Source: Brevibacterium antiquum (lineage in GTDB: Bacteria > Actinomycetota > Actinomycetes > Actinomycetales > Brevibacteriaceae). From it: a stretch of 64,000 nt of DNA. The notes beneath the pieces are model-generated. The model was not told where the DNA came from. It saw nothing but the letters and a program-made list of their open reading frames with translations, and made no database searches. The stretch is from the NCBI RefSeq assembly GCF_016107655.1, contig NZ_JABASX010000003.1, positions 124,001-188,000 on the forward strand, in the 5' to 3' direction. How positions within the stretch are numbered: position 1 is the stretch's first letter; the number at the start of each line of letters is the position of its first letter. Shown here one piece after another: positions 54,051-63,403 of this stretch. The position numbers and the translations under genes are program-made.

Positions 54051-55112
54051 TCAGTCCTGCGAGTCGTCTGACTCCGCGGAGCTGGAGTTGCGAATAGGGA
54101 TGCCGTCCTTCTTCATCTTCGCCAAAGAAGCGAGCGTCGCCACCGCCATAGCGAAGACGATGAAGCTCAGCGACAGCCACGTCGGCACCTCGGGGATTGA
54201 TTGACCCCAGGACAGGAATTCCCAGTCCGATTCGTGCAGAGCATGGATGAAGAGCTTCACACCGATGAAGGCGAGGATCGCCGCGATTCCGTAATGGAGG
54301 TAGACGAGCTTGTCGACGAGGCCTCCGAGCAGGAAGTAGAGCTGGCGCAGACCCATCAGCGCGAAGACGTTCGCTGTGAAGACGAGGAACGTATTCTGGG
54401 TGACGCCGAAGATCGCCGGAATCGAGTCGAGTGCGAACATGACGTCCGTGGACCCGATCGCGATGAAGACGATGAACATGGGCGTCCAGTACTTCTTGCC
54501 CTCGATCGTCACGCGCAGGCTGTTGCCGTGGTACTCGTCGACGACGTTGATCCGTTTGCGCAGGAGTCGAATGAGACCGTTCTCTCCGTCGCCCTCATCT
54601 TCATTGCTGAATGCCTGTCGGTAGGCGACGATGAGGAGGAAGATGCCGAAGATGAAGAAGACCTCGACGAAGGCCGTGATGATTGCGGAACCGGCCAGGA
54701 TGAAGATGCCGCGGAAGACGATGGCGATGATGATGCCCACCATCAGGACTTCCTGCTGGTACTTCCGTGGCACCGAGAAGCTGCCCATGATGATGATGAA
54801 CACGAACAGGTTGTCGATGCTCAGCGAGTATTCGAGCAGCCAGCCGGTGAGGAACTCACTGCCGTGCGTTGAATCTCCGATGGCGAAGAGCGCACCGGCG
54901 AATACGATGGCGAGGCCGACGTAGAACGCGACCCAGATGCCCGCTTCCTTCATCGACGGTGTGTGAGGACGTTTGATGACGAGGAGGAGGTCGAAGATGA
55001 GGATCGCGACGACGACGATGCCTGAGGTGATCATGAACCACGGCGGGATGGCGGACTCACTGCCGGCTGCGGCTTGACCGCCGGCTGCGAGTGTGGAGGA
55101 CAGGATATCCAT
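54051..55112 (-). CDS. terC: TerC family membrane protein, likely manganese exporter
   Basis: 353 aa with about nine helices. The paired TerC motifs are EYSLSIDNLFVFIIIM near residue 93 and DVMFALDSIPAIFGVTQNTFLV near residue 225, whose Asp and Asn residues bind metal. A cytoplasmic loop (165-195, EDEGDGENG) separates the halves. The Ser/Asp-rich tail is hydrophilic. Family members linked to yybP-ykoY riboswitches export Mn(II) or metallate secreted enzymes. The riboswitch-like leader at 55149 supports this. The tellurite-resistance name is historical. Confidence 0.88.
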   Translation of the reverse strand: MDILSSTLAAGGQAAAGSESAIPPWFMITSGIVVVAILIFDLLLVIKRPHTPSMKEAGIWVAFYVGLAIVFAGALFAIGDSTHGSEFLTGWLLEYSLSIDNLFVFIIIMGSFSVPRKYQQEVLMVGIIIAIVFRGIFILAGSAIITAFVEVFFIFGIFLLIVAYRQAFSNEDEGDGENGLIRLLRKRINVVDEYHGNSLRVTIEGKKYWTPMFIVFIAIGSTDVMFALDSIPAIFGVTQNTFLVFTANVFALMGLRQLYFLLGGLVDKLVYLHYGIAAILAFIGVKLFIHALHESDWEFLSWGQSIPEVPTWLSLSFIVFAMAVATLASLAKMKKDGIPIRNSSSAESDDSQD

Positions 55113-55148
55113 GGATGCCTTTCAAAGGTGTCGGTGATGTACCCGTGC

Positions 55149-55260
55149 CGAAAGTCTCTCCCACGCTATGACCACTGAAGAAGTGGCGGCGTGCGCTCCG
55201 TGACCGGACCCTCTGAGGGATCGTGGTGACGAGCACGGATGGACGGGATACTCCCTTTCG
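55149..55260 (-). ncRNA. yybP-ykoY-like (manganese) riboswitch upstream of terC
   Basis: Reading the minus strand, CGAAAG (55260-55255) pairs with CTTTCG (55154-55149) to close the element. Just inside are GGGAGTA at the 5' side and GGAGAGA at the 3' side, with CGTCACCA in the middle. This matches the yybP-ykoY layout: GGGGAGUA, CGUCA-x-CA, GAGACCUUU. The gene behind it is terC, a standard target. TATACT at 55272-55277 is a strong -10 box 12 nt upstream. The assignment is by eye. Confidence 0.75.
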
Positions 55261-55314
55261 CCAGCCACACCAGTATAGTCGTGCGGACGCATGTGCATGA
55301 GCACGCGGGTCGAA

Positions 55315-57447
55315 TCAGGCGTGCCCGGCCTGCTTCATCTGCCGCAGTTCCTTCTTGAGATCCGAGAGTTCATCCCTGAGACGTGCCGCGAGCTCGAACT
55401 GCAGCTCCGCTGCCGCCGTGTGCATCTGCGAGGTCAGAGACTCGATGAGCTCGGTCAGGTCGGCTGCCGGTGGGCGCAGGGTACCGGACTTGCCTGCAGC
55501 CTGACGCTGTTCGTCGGTGAGCGTGGAGTTGTACCCGCGTTTGCCCTTGCCGTAGTCGAATTCGGTCAGCAGCTCACGCGTGTCCGCGTCCTCTCGCTGC
55601 AGCCGTTCGGTGATGTCGGCGATCTTCTTGACCAGCGGCATGGGGTCGATGCCGTGTTCCTTGTTGTGCGCGACCTGTATCTCGCGTCGACGATCGGTCT
55701 CGTCGATGGCCTCACGCATGGACCGTGTGATCGTGTCGGCATACATATGGACCTGGCCGTTGATGTTACGAGCCGCGCGACCGATCGTCTGGATCAGGGA
55801 GGTGGCCGAACGCAGGAAGCCCTCCTTGTCAGCGTCGAGGATGGCCACAAGGGAGACCTCGGGCAGGTCGAGGCCCTCACGCAGAAGGTTGATTCCGACG
55901 AGGACATCGAACTCGCCGGCCCTCAGCTCTGTCAGAAGCTCGACTCGGCGCAGGGTGTCGACGTCCGAGTGGAGGTACTGCACTCTCACATCGTGTTCGA
56001 GGAGGTAGTCCGTGAGATCCTCGGCCATCTTCTTCGTCAGCGTGGTGACCAGGACTCTTTCCTGAGCATCGACGCGAGTTCTGATCTCGTCGAGCAGGTC
56101 GTCGATCTGTCCCTTTGTCGGCTTGACGACGATCTCCGGGTCGACGAGACCAGTGGGTCGGATGATCTGCTGGACGTAGCCATTCGCATTTCCCAGCTCG
56201 AAGTTGCCCGGGGTCGCCGACAGATACACGGCCTGTCCGATGCGTTCACGGAACTCGTCGAATTTCAGTGGCCTGTTGTCCATCGCGCTGGGGAGGCGGA
56301 ATCCGTGTTCGACCAGTGTGCGCTTGCGCGACATGTCGCCTTCGTACATTCCGCCGATCTGAGGGACCGTGACGTGGGATTCGTCGATGACGAGGAGGAA
56401 GTCCTCTGGGAAGTAGTCGAGCAGACAGTTCGGTGCCGACCCGGCGGGCCGTCCGTCGATGTGCCGGGAGTAGTTCTCGATGCCGGAGGTGAACCCCATC
56501 GACTCCATCATCTCGAGGTCGTAGGTGGTGCGCATCTTCAGACGTTGAGCCTCGAGAAGTTTGTTCTGCGATTCGAACTCGCTCAACCGTGTCTGCAGTT
56601 CGTTCTCGATCTCGCTGACGGCTCGCCCCATCCGGTTCTCTCCGGCGACGTAGTGCGAAGCGGGGAAGACGTGGATCGTCTCCTCTTCCCGGACGATCTC
56701 GCCCGTCAGAGGATGCAGCGTCTGGAGCGTCTCGATCTCGTCACCGAAGAACTCGATTCGCAGGGCGAGTTCCTCATACTGCGGGATGATCTCGACGGTG
56801 TCGCCTCGGACGCGGAAGGTACCACGGGTGAATGCCATGTCGTTGCGTGCATACTGCATCGATACGAAGCGCTTGAGGAGCTCGTCGCGGTCGCACTGCT
56901 CGCCCCGCTTGAGGGTCACCATCCGGTCGACGTACTCCTCCGGTGTGCCCAGGCCGTAGATGCAGGACACGGTGGAGACGACGACGACGTCTCGGCGGGT
57001 CAGCAGGGAGTTCGTCGCGGAGTGGCGCAGGCGTTCGACCTCATCGTTGACCGAGGAGTCCTTCTCGATGAAGGTGTCGGTCTGCGGGACGTAGGCCTCG
57101 GGCTGATAGTAGTCGTAGTAGGAGACGAAGTATTCGACCGCGTTGTTGGGCAGCAGCTGCCGGAACTCATTGGCCAGCTGCGCGGCCAGAGTCTTGTTCG
57201 GTGCCATGATCAGGGTCGGTCGCTGAACCTGTTCGATCAGCCAGGCTGTGGTCGCGGACTTGCCCGTACCGGTGGCACCCAGCAGCACGATGTCCCGCTC
57301 TCCCTGGTCGAGTCGCTCCGAGATCTCGGTGATCGCAGTGGGCTGATCGCCGGATGGAGAGTATTCGGAGACGACTTCGAACGGGGCGACTGTGCGGGTG
57401 ACATCTGGCCTATGGCCGATGGCTGGCAGGGGACGTTCTGAGCTCAT
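55315..57447 (-). CDS. uvrB: UvrABC excinuclease subunit B
   Basis: Helicase-like subunit that verifies damage and loads UvrC. 710 aa. Walker [18 protein letters not shown] near residue 57, the beta-hairpin [44 protein letters not shown] motif [10 protein letters not shown], motif [11 protein letters not shown], and the C-terminal UVR motif ([20 protein letters not shown]). It lies apart from the uvrA-uvrC pair. No LexA box is seen upstream. terC is 200 nt downstream with its own promoter. Confidence 0.96.
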   Translation of the reverse strand: MSSERPLPAIGHRPDVTRTVAPFEVVSEYSPSGDQPTAITEISERLDQGERDIVLLGATGTGKSATTAWLIEQVQRPTLIMAPNKTLAAQLANEFRQLLPNNAVEYFVSYYDYYQPEAYVPQTDTFIEKDSSVNDEVERLRHSATNSLLTRRDVVVVSTVSCIYGLGTPEEYVDRMVTLKRGEQCDRDELLKRFVSMQYARNDMAFTRGTFRVRGDTVEIIPQYEELALRIEFFGDEIETLQTLHPLTGEIVREEETIHVFPASHYVAGENRMGRAVSEIENELQTRLSEFESQNKLLEAQRLKMRTTYDLEMMESMGFTSGIENYSRHIDGRPAGSAPNCLLDYFPEDFLLVIDESHVTVPQIGGMYEGDMSRKRTLVEHGFRLPSAMDNRPLKFDEFRERIGQAVYLSATPGNFELGNANGYVQQIIRPTGLVDPEIVVKPTKGQIDDLLDEIRTRVDAQERVLVTTLTKKMAEDLTDYLLEHDVRVQYLHSDVDTLRRVELLTELRAGEFDVLVGINLLREGLDLPEVSLVAILDADKEGFLRSATSLIQTIGRAARNINGQVHMYADTITRSMREAIDETDRRREIQVAHNKEHGIDPMPLVKKIADITERLQREDADTRELLTEFDYGKGKRGYNSTLTDEQRQAAGKSGTLRPPAADLTELIESLTSQMHTAAAELQFELAARLRDELSDLKKELRQMKQAGHA

Positions 57448-57530
57448 GGTCCAACACTAACCCTCGCCCATGACACAGTGCACCGTTGAGCCGAGACTCT
57501 GTTGTGAACTGCTCAGTCGTTGTGAAGTGC

Positions 57531-58691
57531 TCAGTCGAAGCTGGCTGGGACGAGTCGTCGGCGCATCGTCAGGAAGTACGGTTCCTTCGCGTCCGCATAT
57601 CCCGCGGTGTGCCCGTCGCGGGCGTGGTCATCGGCCAGAGTTCGCTTCACCTGTGCGTACCTCTCGCGTTCGGCTGAGTCCGTGCGCATCAGTTCGACGA
57701 ACGACCGTGCGAAGACGGCACCGAAGGAATCCTCGGCTCGGACATGAAGATTGACTGCCCGCCCCGGGTCCGTGTTCGCGTGGAATCGTTTGGACTCGAA
57801 CTGCCCCTCGCCGAGGTTGTCGACCGCGTCATCGCCCGGATATCCCAGCTCGGCCAAGGTGGCAGACAGTTCACGTGCGGTGCCGAGATCGGGCACGAGG
57901 AGCTGGAGGTCGATGACGTCCTTGGCCGCCAGGCCCGGTACAGCTGTGGAACCGATGTGATCGATGCGGAACCGTGTGCCGATGCCGTGGTGCAGCTTCG
58001 CGATGATCCGCTGCGCCTGCATCGGCCAGTCCTGACCAGTCGGGTCGACGAGCTCGGCCGGCCCCCGTTCCGCACGACGCCGGGCTTCCAGATTGGCCGC
58101 GAACGGCAGGATCCGGTCGTCGACGAGGCGCGCAACTCGGTCCTGCGTCTGGCTGACCGAGCCTGCATTGCCGATGATCACGTCGCAGACTGCATAGCGA
58201 TCTTCGTCGTCGGCCTGCCTGGCGATGCGCGATTCGGCATCCGCGCGGTCCATGCCGCGGGCACTCATCAGACGCTGCAGTCGGAGGTCGGATGGAACAT
58301 CGACGAGGAGATTGAGGTGATAGGCAGGGGTCATCGCATTCTCGACCAGCAGCGGCACATCGTGGACGACCACCTCGGCGTCGGAATGCCTCGCGAAGTG
58401 CTCGAGTGTGCGGTCGCGGATCGCGGGATGCATGAGTGCGTTCAGCGCACCGGTCGACTCCTCGTCGACGAATGCCGATGCTGCCAGCTGCGCCCGGTCG
58501 AGCCCGCCGTCATCGGCGATGACATCGGCACCGAATCTCTCGGCCAGCTCCTCGAGCAGGGGCTCCCCCGGCGCGACGACCTCCCGGGCGATCTTGTCGG
58601 CATCGATGATCACCGCACCATGCGCGGCGAGGATCTCGGACACGGTTGACTTCCCTGCACCGATTCCACCGGTGAGACCAATTTTCAGCAT
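57531..58691 (-). CDS. coaE: Dephospho-CoA kinase fused to UPF0157 (GrpB) domain
   Basis: Last step of coenzyme A synthesis. 386 aa, about twice the usual CoaE length. Residues 1-200 are CoaE: LTGGIGAGKSTVSEIL Walker A, IIDADKIAREVV with the catalytic Asp, HDVPLLVENAM. Residues 205-386 are the UPF0157/GrpB domain, a nucleotidyltransferase-like fold (RFRIDHIGSTAVPGLAAKDVIDLQLLV, then NLHVRAEDS). The same fusion is found in M. tuberculosis CoaE, where the extra domain is reported to aid folding. Confidence 0.94.
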   Translation of the reverse strand: MLKIGLTGGIGAGKSTVSEILAAHGAVIIDADKIAREVVAPGEPLLEELAERFGADVIADDGGLDRAQLAASAFVDEESTGALNALMHPAIRDRTLEHFARHSDAEVVVHDVPLLVENAMTPAYHLNLLVDVPSDLRLQRLMSARGMDRADAESRIARQADDEDRYAVCDVIIGNAGSVSQTQDRVARLVDDRILPFAANLEARRRAERGPAELVDPTGQDWPMQAQRIIAKLHHGIGTRFRIDHIGSTAVPGLAAKDVIDLQLLVPDLGTARELSATLAELGYPGDDAVDNLGEGQFESKRFHANTDPGRAVNLHVRAEDSFGAVFARSFVELMRTDSAERERYAQVKRTLADDHARDGHTAGYADAKEPYFLTMRRRLVPASFD

Positions 58692-58700
58692 GAGCTCAGC

Positions 58701-60521
58701 CTAACGATTCAGCGGGTAGACCAGTACCCCGTCGTCGGCGAAGGAGGGTGTGCCGAGACTGGCGTTGAGGAAGTCCTCGTAGTCTCCGGGTCCGCCGGGC
58801 AAGAGCGGCGCGTCCGGGGCAAGAACCACGTAGTCGACCGCTGAGCCACGCAGCTCATCGACGGCTGCGCTGACCTCACTGCTGTCAGGATCCGGGAAGG
58901 GTGCGCCCGAGTACACCGTCTCGTGCAGCAGCTCGTCGAGAGCGTCCTCGGGTGCCACATAGGTGACTGCCGCGTCAGGGCTCGAACCGATGAAGTAGCC
59001 GCCCGTCTCCCGATAGTGGAAACCGCTCACGGACTGCCACACCATGGCTTCATCGGCATGTGGTTCGGCCCAGGCCAGGGGGCGGGGCACGGTCTTGACG
59101 ACGGCTCCGGCGGGAACCACCTCGGCGATGGAATCGGTGTAGAAGTCGGGCACGTAGACCTCACGTGAGTTCTGCACGCCGGGGATCGCGCAGACCGCGG
59201 CGACCACCAGCAGGCCCAGCAGAGCTTGGGCGAGGCGCCTCCGAATATGGTCGAGGGCCCATTGCAGTCCGCAGCCGAGGATCGCGAACAGTGCAATCGT
59301 CGAATGCAGGACCAGGCGCATGGGAAGGATGTTGTTGAGCACCGGTATGGCCTCGACGAGGGCGAAAGGACCGGTTTCGAAGACGGCCGACCCGTTGAGG
59401 AGGACCGGTGAACCCAGTGACAGAACGAAGACCAGGAGCCCCGTCGCCGAGGCGATGCGCAGAATCGTCGCATACCTGGGGCTGCGGACGAGGTAGATGA
59501 CGATGATGACAGCGGCGATGAGCGCGGGAACTCCGACGTAGGCGCCGAGCTCTGCGGCATCGATGTCCATCACGCGCGGGATCGGCGATGAACCGGACCC
59601 GAGAAGGGTCGGAGCTGCTGGGATGATGGGATCGAGCAGGTCTGTGTTCCATACCCCGTGGGGTCTGATCGCACCGTCGGGAGCGTTCGGTCCGCGCATC
59701 GTGAGCAGGAGCGGCAGTGCGATGAGCAGGGCAAGTGCGGAGCCGAGCACACCTCCCAGCGCCACCCGGACCCAACTGGTCAGCGTCCAGGTCTTCCGTC
59801 CGAAGACGGCGATGCCCACCAGCAGACACAGCGCGGCGATGAAAGTGCCAGCCAGAACCTCAGTGGAAACGTAGAACTGGAATCCCAGGACGGCTCCCAG
59901 GCCGAGGCTCAGCGTCCAGAACTCACGATTGAAGAGTGCGGACGAGGGCGTGCGGGACAGCAGCCGGATGATGATGAGTGCCACCAGCGGTGGTGCCACA
60001 GCGAATGCGAGATTGGGATGGCCCGAGGTCTGGGCGATCACGTAGCTGGAGAAGCCCACACCGCCGGCTGCGACGAAGGCCGGGATACGGGTCAGGAAAC
60101 GCGTGAAGAGTGCCGCGGTCGCGAGGCTGACCAGGACCGGGATGGAGATGATGAGCAGGTTGTAGCTGACGATGGGCCCGGCCGCCCAGGTGACAGGGGC
60201 CAGGATCAGGGCCAGTCCTGCCAGGGACGTGTTCCAGGCACCGTTGACACCCCCATTGAGGGTATTCATCGCCTCCGTGTAGAGGAACCCGTTCGCTGTT
60301 CCCGATGGGGTTCCGTCGGTGCCGAAGCCCAGCTGGGTGGCGACGATGTCCGCCGCATGCCCGAGCCACCAGATGAAGAGCGATGAGTCGTCGTTGCCGG
60401 CGGCTACCTGCCCTCCTGGATCGGCGGCGACCTGTCCGAACACGCAGATGCTGGCGACAGCGAGCAGAAGCGCGTACCACAGCCATGGTCGGGCTCGCTG
60501 TCGCAGAGTGGGTGCATACAC
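58701..60521 (-). CDS. Large integral membrane protein, GT-C-like, unknown function
   Basis: 606 aa with an N-terminal helix (residues 12-30), an exported loop with DDSSLFIWWLGHAADIV around residue 45, about ten further helices up to residue 450, and a C-terminal extracytoplasmic domain (about 460-606) rich in Asp and Ser. The DDS at the first loop and overall topology resemble membrane glycosyltransferases of the GT-C fold. This is inference; I do not recognise a named family. The GTG at 60521 is the best start; its ribosome site GGGAG is inside the rpsA terminator hairpin. Confidence 0.7.
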   Translation of the reverse strand: MYAPTLRQRARPWLWYALLLAVASICVFGQVAADPGGQVAAGNDDSSLFIWWLGHAADIVATQLGFGTDGTPSGTANGFLYTEAMNTLNGGVNGAWNTSLAGLALILAPVTWAAGPIVSYNLLIISIPVLVSLATAALFTRFLTRIPAFVAAGGVGFSSYVIAQTSGHPNLAFAVAPPLVALIIIRLLSRTPSSALFNREFWTLSLGLGAVLGFQFYVSTEVLAGTFIAALCLLVGIAVFGRKTWTLTSWVRVALGGVLGSALALLIALPLLLTMRGPNAPDGAIRPHGVWNTDLLDPIIPAAPTLLGSGSSPIPRVMDIDAAELGAYVGVPALIAAVIIVIYLVRSPRYATILRIASATGLLVFVLSLGSPVLLNGSAVFETGPFALVEAIPVLNNILPMRLVLHSTIALFAILGCGLQWALDHIRRRLAQALLGLLVVAAVCAIPGVQNSREVYVPDFYTDSIAEVVPAGAVVKTVPRPLAWAEPHADEAMVWQSVSGFHYRETGGYFIGSSPDAAVTYVAPEDALDELLHETVYSGAPFPDPDSSEVSAAVDELRGSAVDYVVLAPDAPLLPGGPGDYEDFLNASLGTPSFADDGVLVYPLNR

Positions 60522-60522
60522 A

Positions 60523-60554
60523 AAGGGCTCCCGATCAATCGACCGGGAGCCCTT
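60523..60554 (-). terminator. Hairpin after rpsA
   Basis: AAGGGCTCCCG pairs with CGGGAGCCCTT over 11 bp with a 10-nt loop, extended by CACA/TGTG past a bulge. On the minus strand TTTGTG follows. The start codon and ribosome site of the membrane protein gene overlap its distal arm. Confidence 0.75.
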
Positions 60555-60567
60555 GTGAGTGCTGTTA

Positions 60568-62055
60568 TCAGCTGCCTGCAAGCTTCTCACGCAGAGCTGC
60601 GAGAGCTTCGTCGCTGGCCAGTGTTCCTTCGTCGCCTGCCTCTTCCGAGGAGAACGATCCGGTGGCTGGTGCAGCTTCGGCAGGAGCGCTGCCGGCCTCT
60701 TCGGAGCCTGCTTCGGCGTCCGCAGCGATGGCCTTGGCGACCTGCTTCTTGTGCTCTTCCCAACGCTCCTGAGCGGCAGCGTACTGCTGCTCCCAGACCT
60801 CGCGCTGTGAATCGAAGCCTTCCATCCACTCGTTGGTCTCGGGATCGAAGCCTTCTGGGTACTTGTAGTTGCCGTCTTCGTCGTATTCCTGCGGCATGCC
60901 GTAGAGGGCAGGGTCAAGGAATTCGTCGGCCTCGGGGTCGACGCCCTCGTTCGCCTGCTTCAGCGACAGCGAGATGCGGCGGCGTTCGAGGTCGATGTCG
61001 ATGACCTTGACGTAGATGGTCTCGTCAACGGAGACGACCTGTTCTGGCAGGTCCACGTGGCGAACTGCGAGTTCGGAGATATGGACGAGGCCTTCGATGC
61101 CGTCTTCGACGCGCACGAACGCACCGAACGGAACCAGCTTGGTGACCTTGCCGGGAACGATCTGGCCGATGACGTGGGTGCGAGCGAAGTGCTGCCATGG
61201 GTCTTCCTGAGTCGCCTTGAGCGACAGGGAGACACGTTCGCGATCCATGTCGACGTCGAGCACCTCAACGGTGACCTCGTCACCGACGGTGACGACCTCA
61301 CCTGGGTGATCGATGTGCTTCCAGGACAGTTCGGAGACGTGAACGAGTCCGTCGACACCACCGAGGTCGACGAATGCACCGAAGTTGACGATCGAAGACA
61401 CGACGCCGGGACGGACCTGGCCCTTCTGGAGGGTCTGCAGGAAGTCGTGGCGGACTGCGGACTGGGTCTGCTCGAGCCATGCGCGACGGGACAGAACGAC
61501 GTTGTTGCGGTTCTTGTCCAGTTCGATGATCTTGGCTTCGACCTGCTGGCCGATGTAAGGAGCCAGGTCGCGGACGCGACGCATCTCGACGAGGGAAGCA
61601 GGCAGGAAGCCGCGCAGACCGATGTCCACGATCAGGCCGCCCTTGACAACCTCGATGACGGTACCGGTGACAACACCGTCGTCTTCCTTGATCTTTTCGA
61701 TGTCGCCCCAGGCGCGCTCGTACTGCGCACGCTTCTTGGACAACATGAGTCGGCCTTCTTTGTCTTCCTTCTGAAGAACGAGGGCTTCGATTTCGTCCCC
61801 GACCTCGACGACTTCGCCGGGATCGACATCATGCTTGATGGAGAGTTCTCGCGAAAGGACGACGCCTTCCGTCTTGTATCCGATGTCGACGAGCACTTCG
61901 TCGCGATCGACCTTGACAACGGTGCCCTCAACGATGTCGCCATCGTTGAAGTACTTGATCGTCTCGTCGACTGCGGCGAGAAAGTCCTCAGCGGTTCCGA
62001 TGTCGTTGACAGCGACCTGCTTCGGCTGCACCGATTCCGGCGTGGTGGTGGTCAT
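60568..62055 (-). CDS. rpsA: 30S ribosomal protein S1
   Basis: 495 aa with four S1 RNA-binding repeats: about residues 40-105 (VEGTVVKVDRDEVLVDIGYKTEGV), 125-190 (VTGTVIEVVKGGLIVDIGLRGFLPAS), 210-280 (RPGVVSSIVNFGAFVDLGGVDGLVHVSELSW) and 295-365 (VPGKVTKLVPFGAFVRVEDGIEGLVHISELA). The tail is acidic and Ala/Glu-rich. Four rather than six repeats is normal in actinobacteria. ATG at 62055 with GGAG 12 nt upstream; the open frame before it is the mRNA leader, about 100 nt, with a small GCTGT-TTC-ACAGC hairpin. Confidence 0.95.
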   Translation of the reverse strand: MTTTTPESVQPKQVAVNDIGTAEDFLAAVDETIKYFNDGDIVEGTVVKVDRDEVLVDIGYKTEGVVLSRELSIKHDVDPGEVVEVGDEIEALVLQKEDKEGRLMLSKKRAQYERAWGDIEKIKEDDGVVTGTVIEVVKGGLIVDIGLRGFLPASLVEMRRVRDLAPYIGQQVEAKIIELDKNRNNVVLSRRAWLEQTQSAVRHDFLQTLQKGQVRPGVVSSIVNFGAFVDLGGVDGLVHVSELSWKHIDHPGEVVTVGDEVTVEVLDVDMDRERVSLSLKATQEDPWQHFARTHVIGQIVPGKVTKLVPFGAFVRVEDGIEGLVHISELAVRHVDLPEQVVSVDETIYVKVIDIDLERRRISLSLKQANEGVDPEADEFLDPALYGMPQEYDEDGNYKYPEGFDPETNEWMEGFDSQREVWEQQYAAAQERWEEHKKQVAKAIAADAEAGSEEAGSAPAEAAPATGSFSSEEAGDEGTLASDEALAALREKLAGS

Positions 62056-62181
62056 ATAGGTTGGGACTCCGATGGAATTATGGTCCAGATCCGATACTCT
62101 GAGGCGATGCTGTGAAACAGCCCGAGAACTGGATCCGGTCTCGATTACGATTTTGGACATGTATGCATACGCGCATACGGT

Positions 62182-62187
62182 TGTCAA
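62182..62187 (-). promoter_or_regulatory. Consensus -35 box TTGACA upstream of rpsA
   Basis: A perfect TTGACA on the minus strand, 127 nt before the rpsA ATG. The expected -10 zone, 62158-62165, overlaps the palindrome GTATGCATAC (62161-62170) and has no close TATAAT match. Confidence 0.5.
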
Positions 62188-62259
62188 TACTAGCATCATC
62201 CATGGCGTGAATGCACGCCGAAGTCGGAAACAGAACATGGCGATCGCCACGGAGGAATG

Positions 62260-63099
62260 ATGAGCGACGGAAGTTATCAGGCCGAGGTCATCAGCGGCGG
62301 CTATCTGCCCATCGATGAAGAGGCCTCAGTCCGCGCCAACAGAGGCTATTGGGACAATTCTGCCGAGGATTACCTGGCCGAGCACGGCAGTGCGCTCGGC
62401 GACACGGATTTCATCTGGTGTCCGGAGGGAATCCGCGAATCCGATGTGAATCTGCTCGGCAATGTCGCTCGAAGGCAGATCCTCGAGGTCGGCTGCGGCG
62501 CCGGACAGTGCTCGCGCTGGCTGGCCGAGGAAGGGGCGATCGCGACCGGCGTCGACGTATCCTCAGGCATGCTCGAGCAGGCCTCCAGGCTCCAGCGCGA
62601 ACACCCGCTCAGCGACGATGCAACTCCCCCGACGTTCCTCCACGCCGATGCCCGCCAGCTGCCGTTCGCGTCGAACAGCTTCGATGTCGGGTTCTCCTCC
62701 TACGGCGCACTGCCCTTCGTGAAAGACGCCGATGTCGTCTTCTCCGAGGTCGCTCGTGTGCTTCGACCGGGTGGACGGTGGGCCTTCTCCACCACCCACC
62801 CGCTGCGCTGGATGTTTCCCGATGTACCCGGCGAAGCGGGACTGACCGTCGAGTACTCATACTTCGACCGCACGCCGTACGTGGAGATCTCCGCGGACGG
62901 GCAGCCGGTCTACGCCGAGCACCACCGGACAATGGGCGATTGGGTGAATCTGCTGGTCACGGCCGGCTTCACGATCGATTCGGTGACGGAGCCGGAATGG
63001 CCGGAGTCCAACCAGACCGCCTGGGGCGGCTGGTCTCCCCTGCGCGGTTCGCTCATGCCCGGCACCGTCATCTTCTCCACCACTCTGAATAAGGACTGA
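62260..63099 (+). CDS. Class I SAM-dependent methyltransferase
   Basis: 279 aa, Methyltransf_11 type. N-terminal NRGYWDNSAEDYLAEHGSALGDTDFIWCPEGI, glycine loop ILEVGCGAGQCSRWLA near residue 75, VDVSSGML, LHADARQLPF, and ARVLRPGGRWAFSTTHPLRWMFPD. The WDNSAEDYLAEHG start is recurrent in actinobacterial members whose substrate is unknown. ATG 62257 and ATG 62260 are adjacent; GGAGG lies 1 nt from the first and 4 nt from the second, so I take 62260. Confidence 0.87.
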   Translation: MSDGSYQAEVISGGYLPIDEEASVRANRGYWDNSAEDYLAEHGSALGDTDFIWCPEGIRESDVNLLGNVARRQILEVGCGAGQCSRWLAEEGAIATGVDVSSGMLEQASRLQREHPLSDDATPPTFLHADARQLPFASNSFDVGFSSYGALPFVKDADVVFSEVARVLRPGGRWAFSTTHPLRWMFPDVPGEAGLTVEYSYFDRTPYVEISADGQPVYAEHHRTMGDWVNLLVTAGFTIDSVTEPEWPESNQTAWGGWSPLRGSLMPGTVIFSTTLNKD

Positions 63100-63371
63100 C
63101 TCCCGCACTGCTGTAGGCACTGATTCCCGCGCTGCTGCGCACCCGCCAGAGCCACCGCCGCGCACCCGCCAGGGTCCCCGCTGCGAACAGCAATGCGCAC
63201 CACAGCCCCTCTTCGTGCACCTCGCTTCGCGCTGAACCTATATTCATTGTGCGATTACGGTCGCCCCCAGCCGTATTCTCGAACGTAATCGCACAATGAA
63301 TACCGGTTCATCTCCGCGTCACGTCCGCCGTCGCGTCGCGCGCATCTCCGCGTCACGTCCGCCGTCGCGTC
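63095..63371. repeat. Repeat-rich intergenic region between methyltransferase and polA
   Basis: This 304-nt gene-free stretch (63100-63403) holds several direct duplications: 19-nt units at 63095-63113 and 63119-63137 (two mismatches), 12-nt units at 63138-63149 and 63161-63172, and an exact 29-nt unit at 63309-63337 and 63343-63371 (period 34). The long inverted repeat at 63233 lies between them. No coding frame is supported. Confidence 0.85.
63233..63310. repeat. Long inverted repeat, 27-bp arms
   Basis: Arms 63233-63259 and 63284-63310 match with two mismatches; the inner 19 bp are perfect. The loop is 24 nt. The arms are AT-rich (TATTCATTGTGCGATTACG), unlike the flanks. It lies between converging genes, so it may terminate both, but the size and composition also suit a small mobile palindrome. 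Confidence 0.85.
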
Positions 63372-63403
63372 ACGTCCACCTCGGTGGCCGGCTCACCGTC
63401 GCG

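Noticed and set aside
55291..57441. 716-aa open frame opposite uvrB
   Set aside because: It is the antisense of a certain gene in a GC-rich genome. It has no recognisable domain and no ribosome site.
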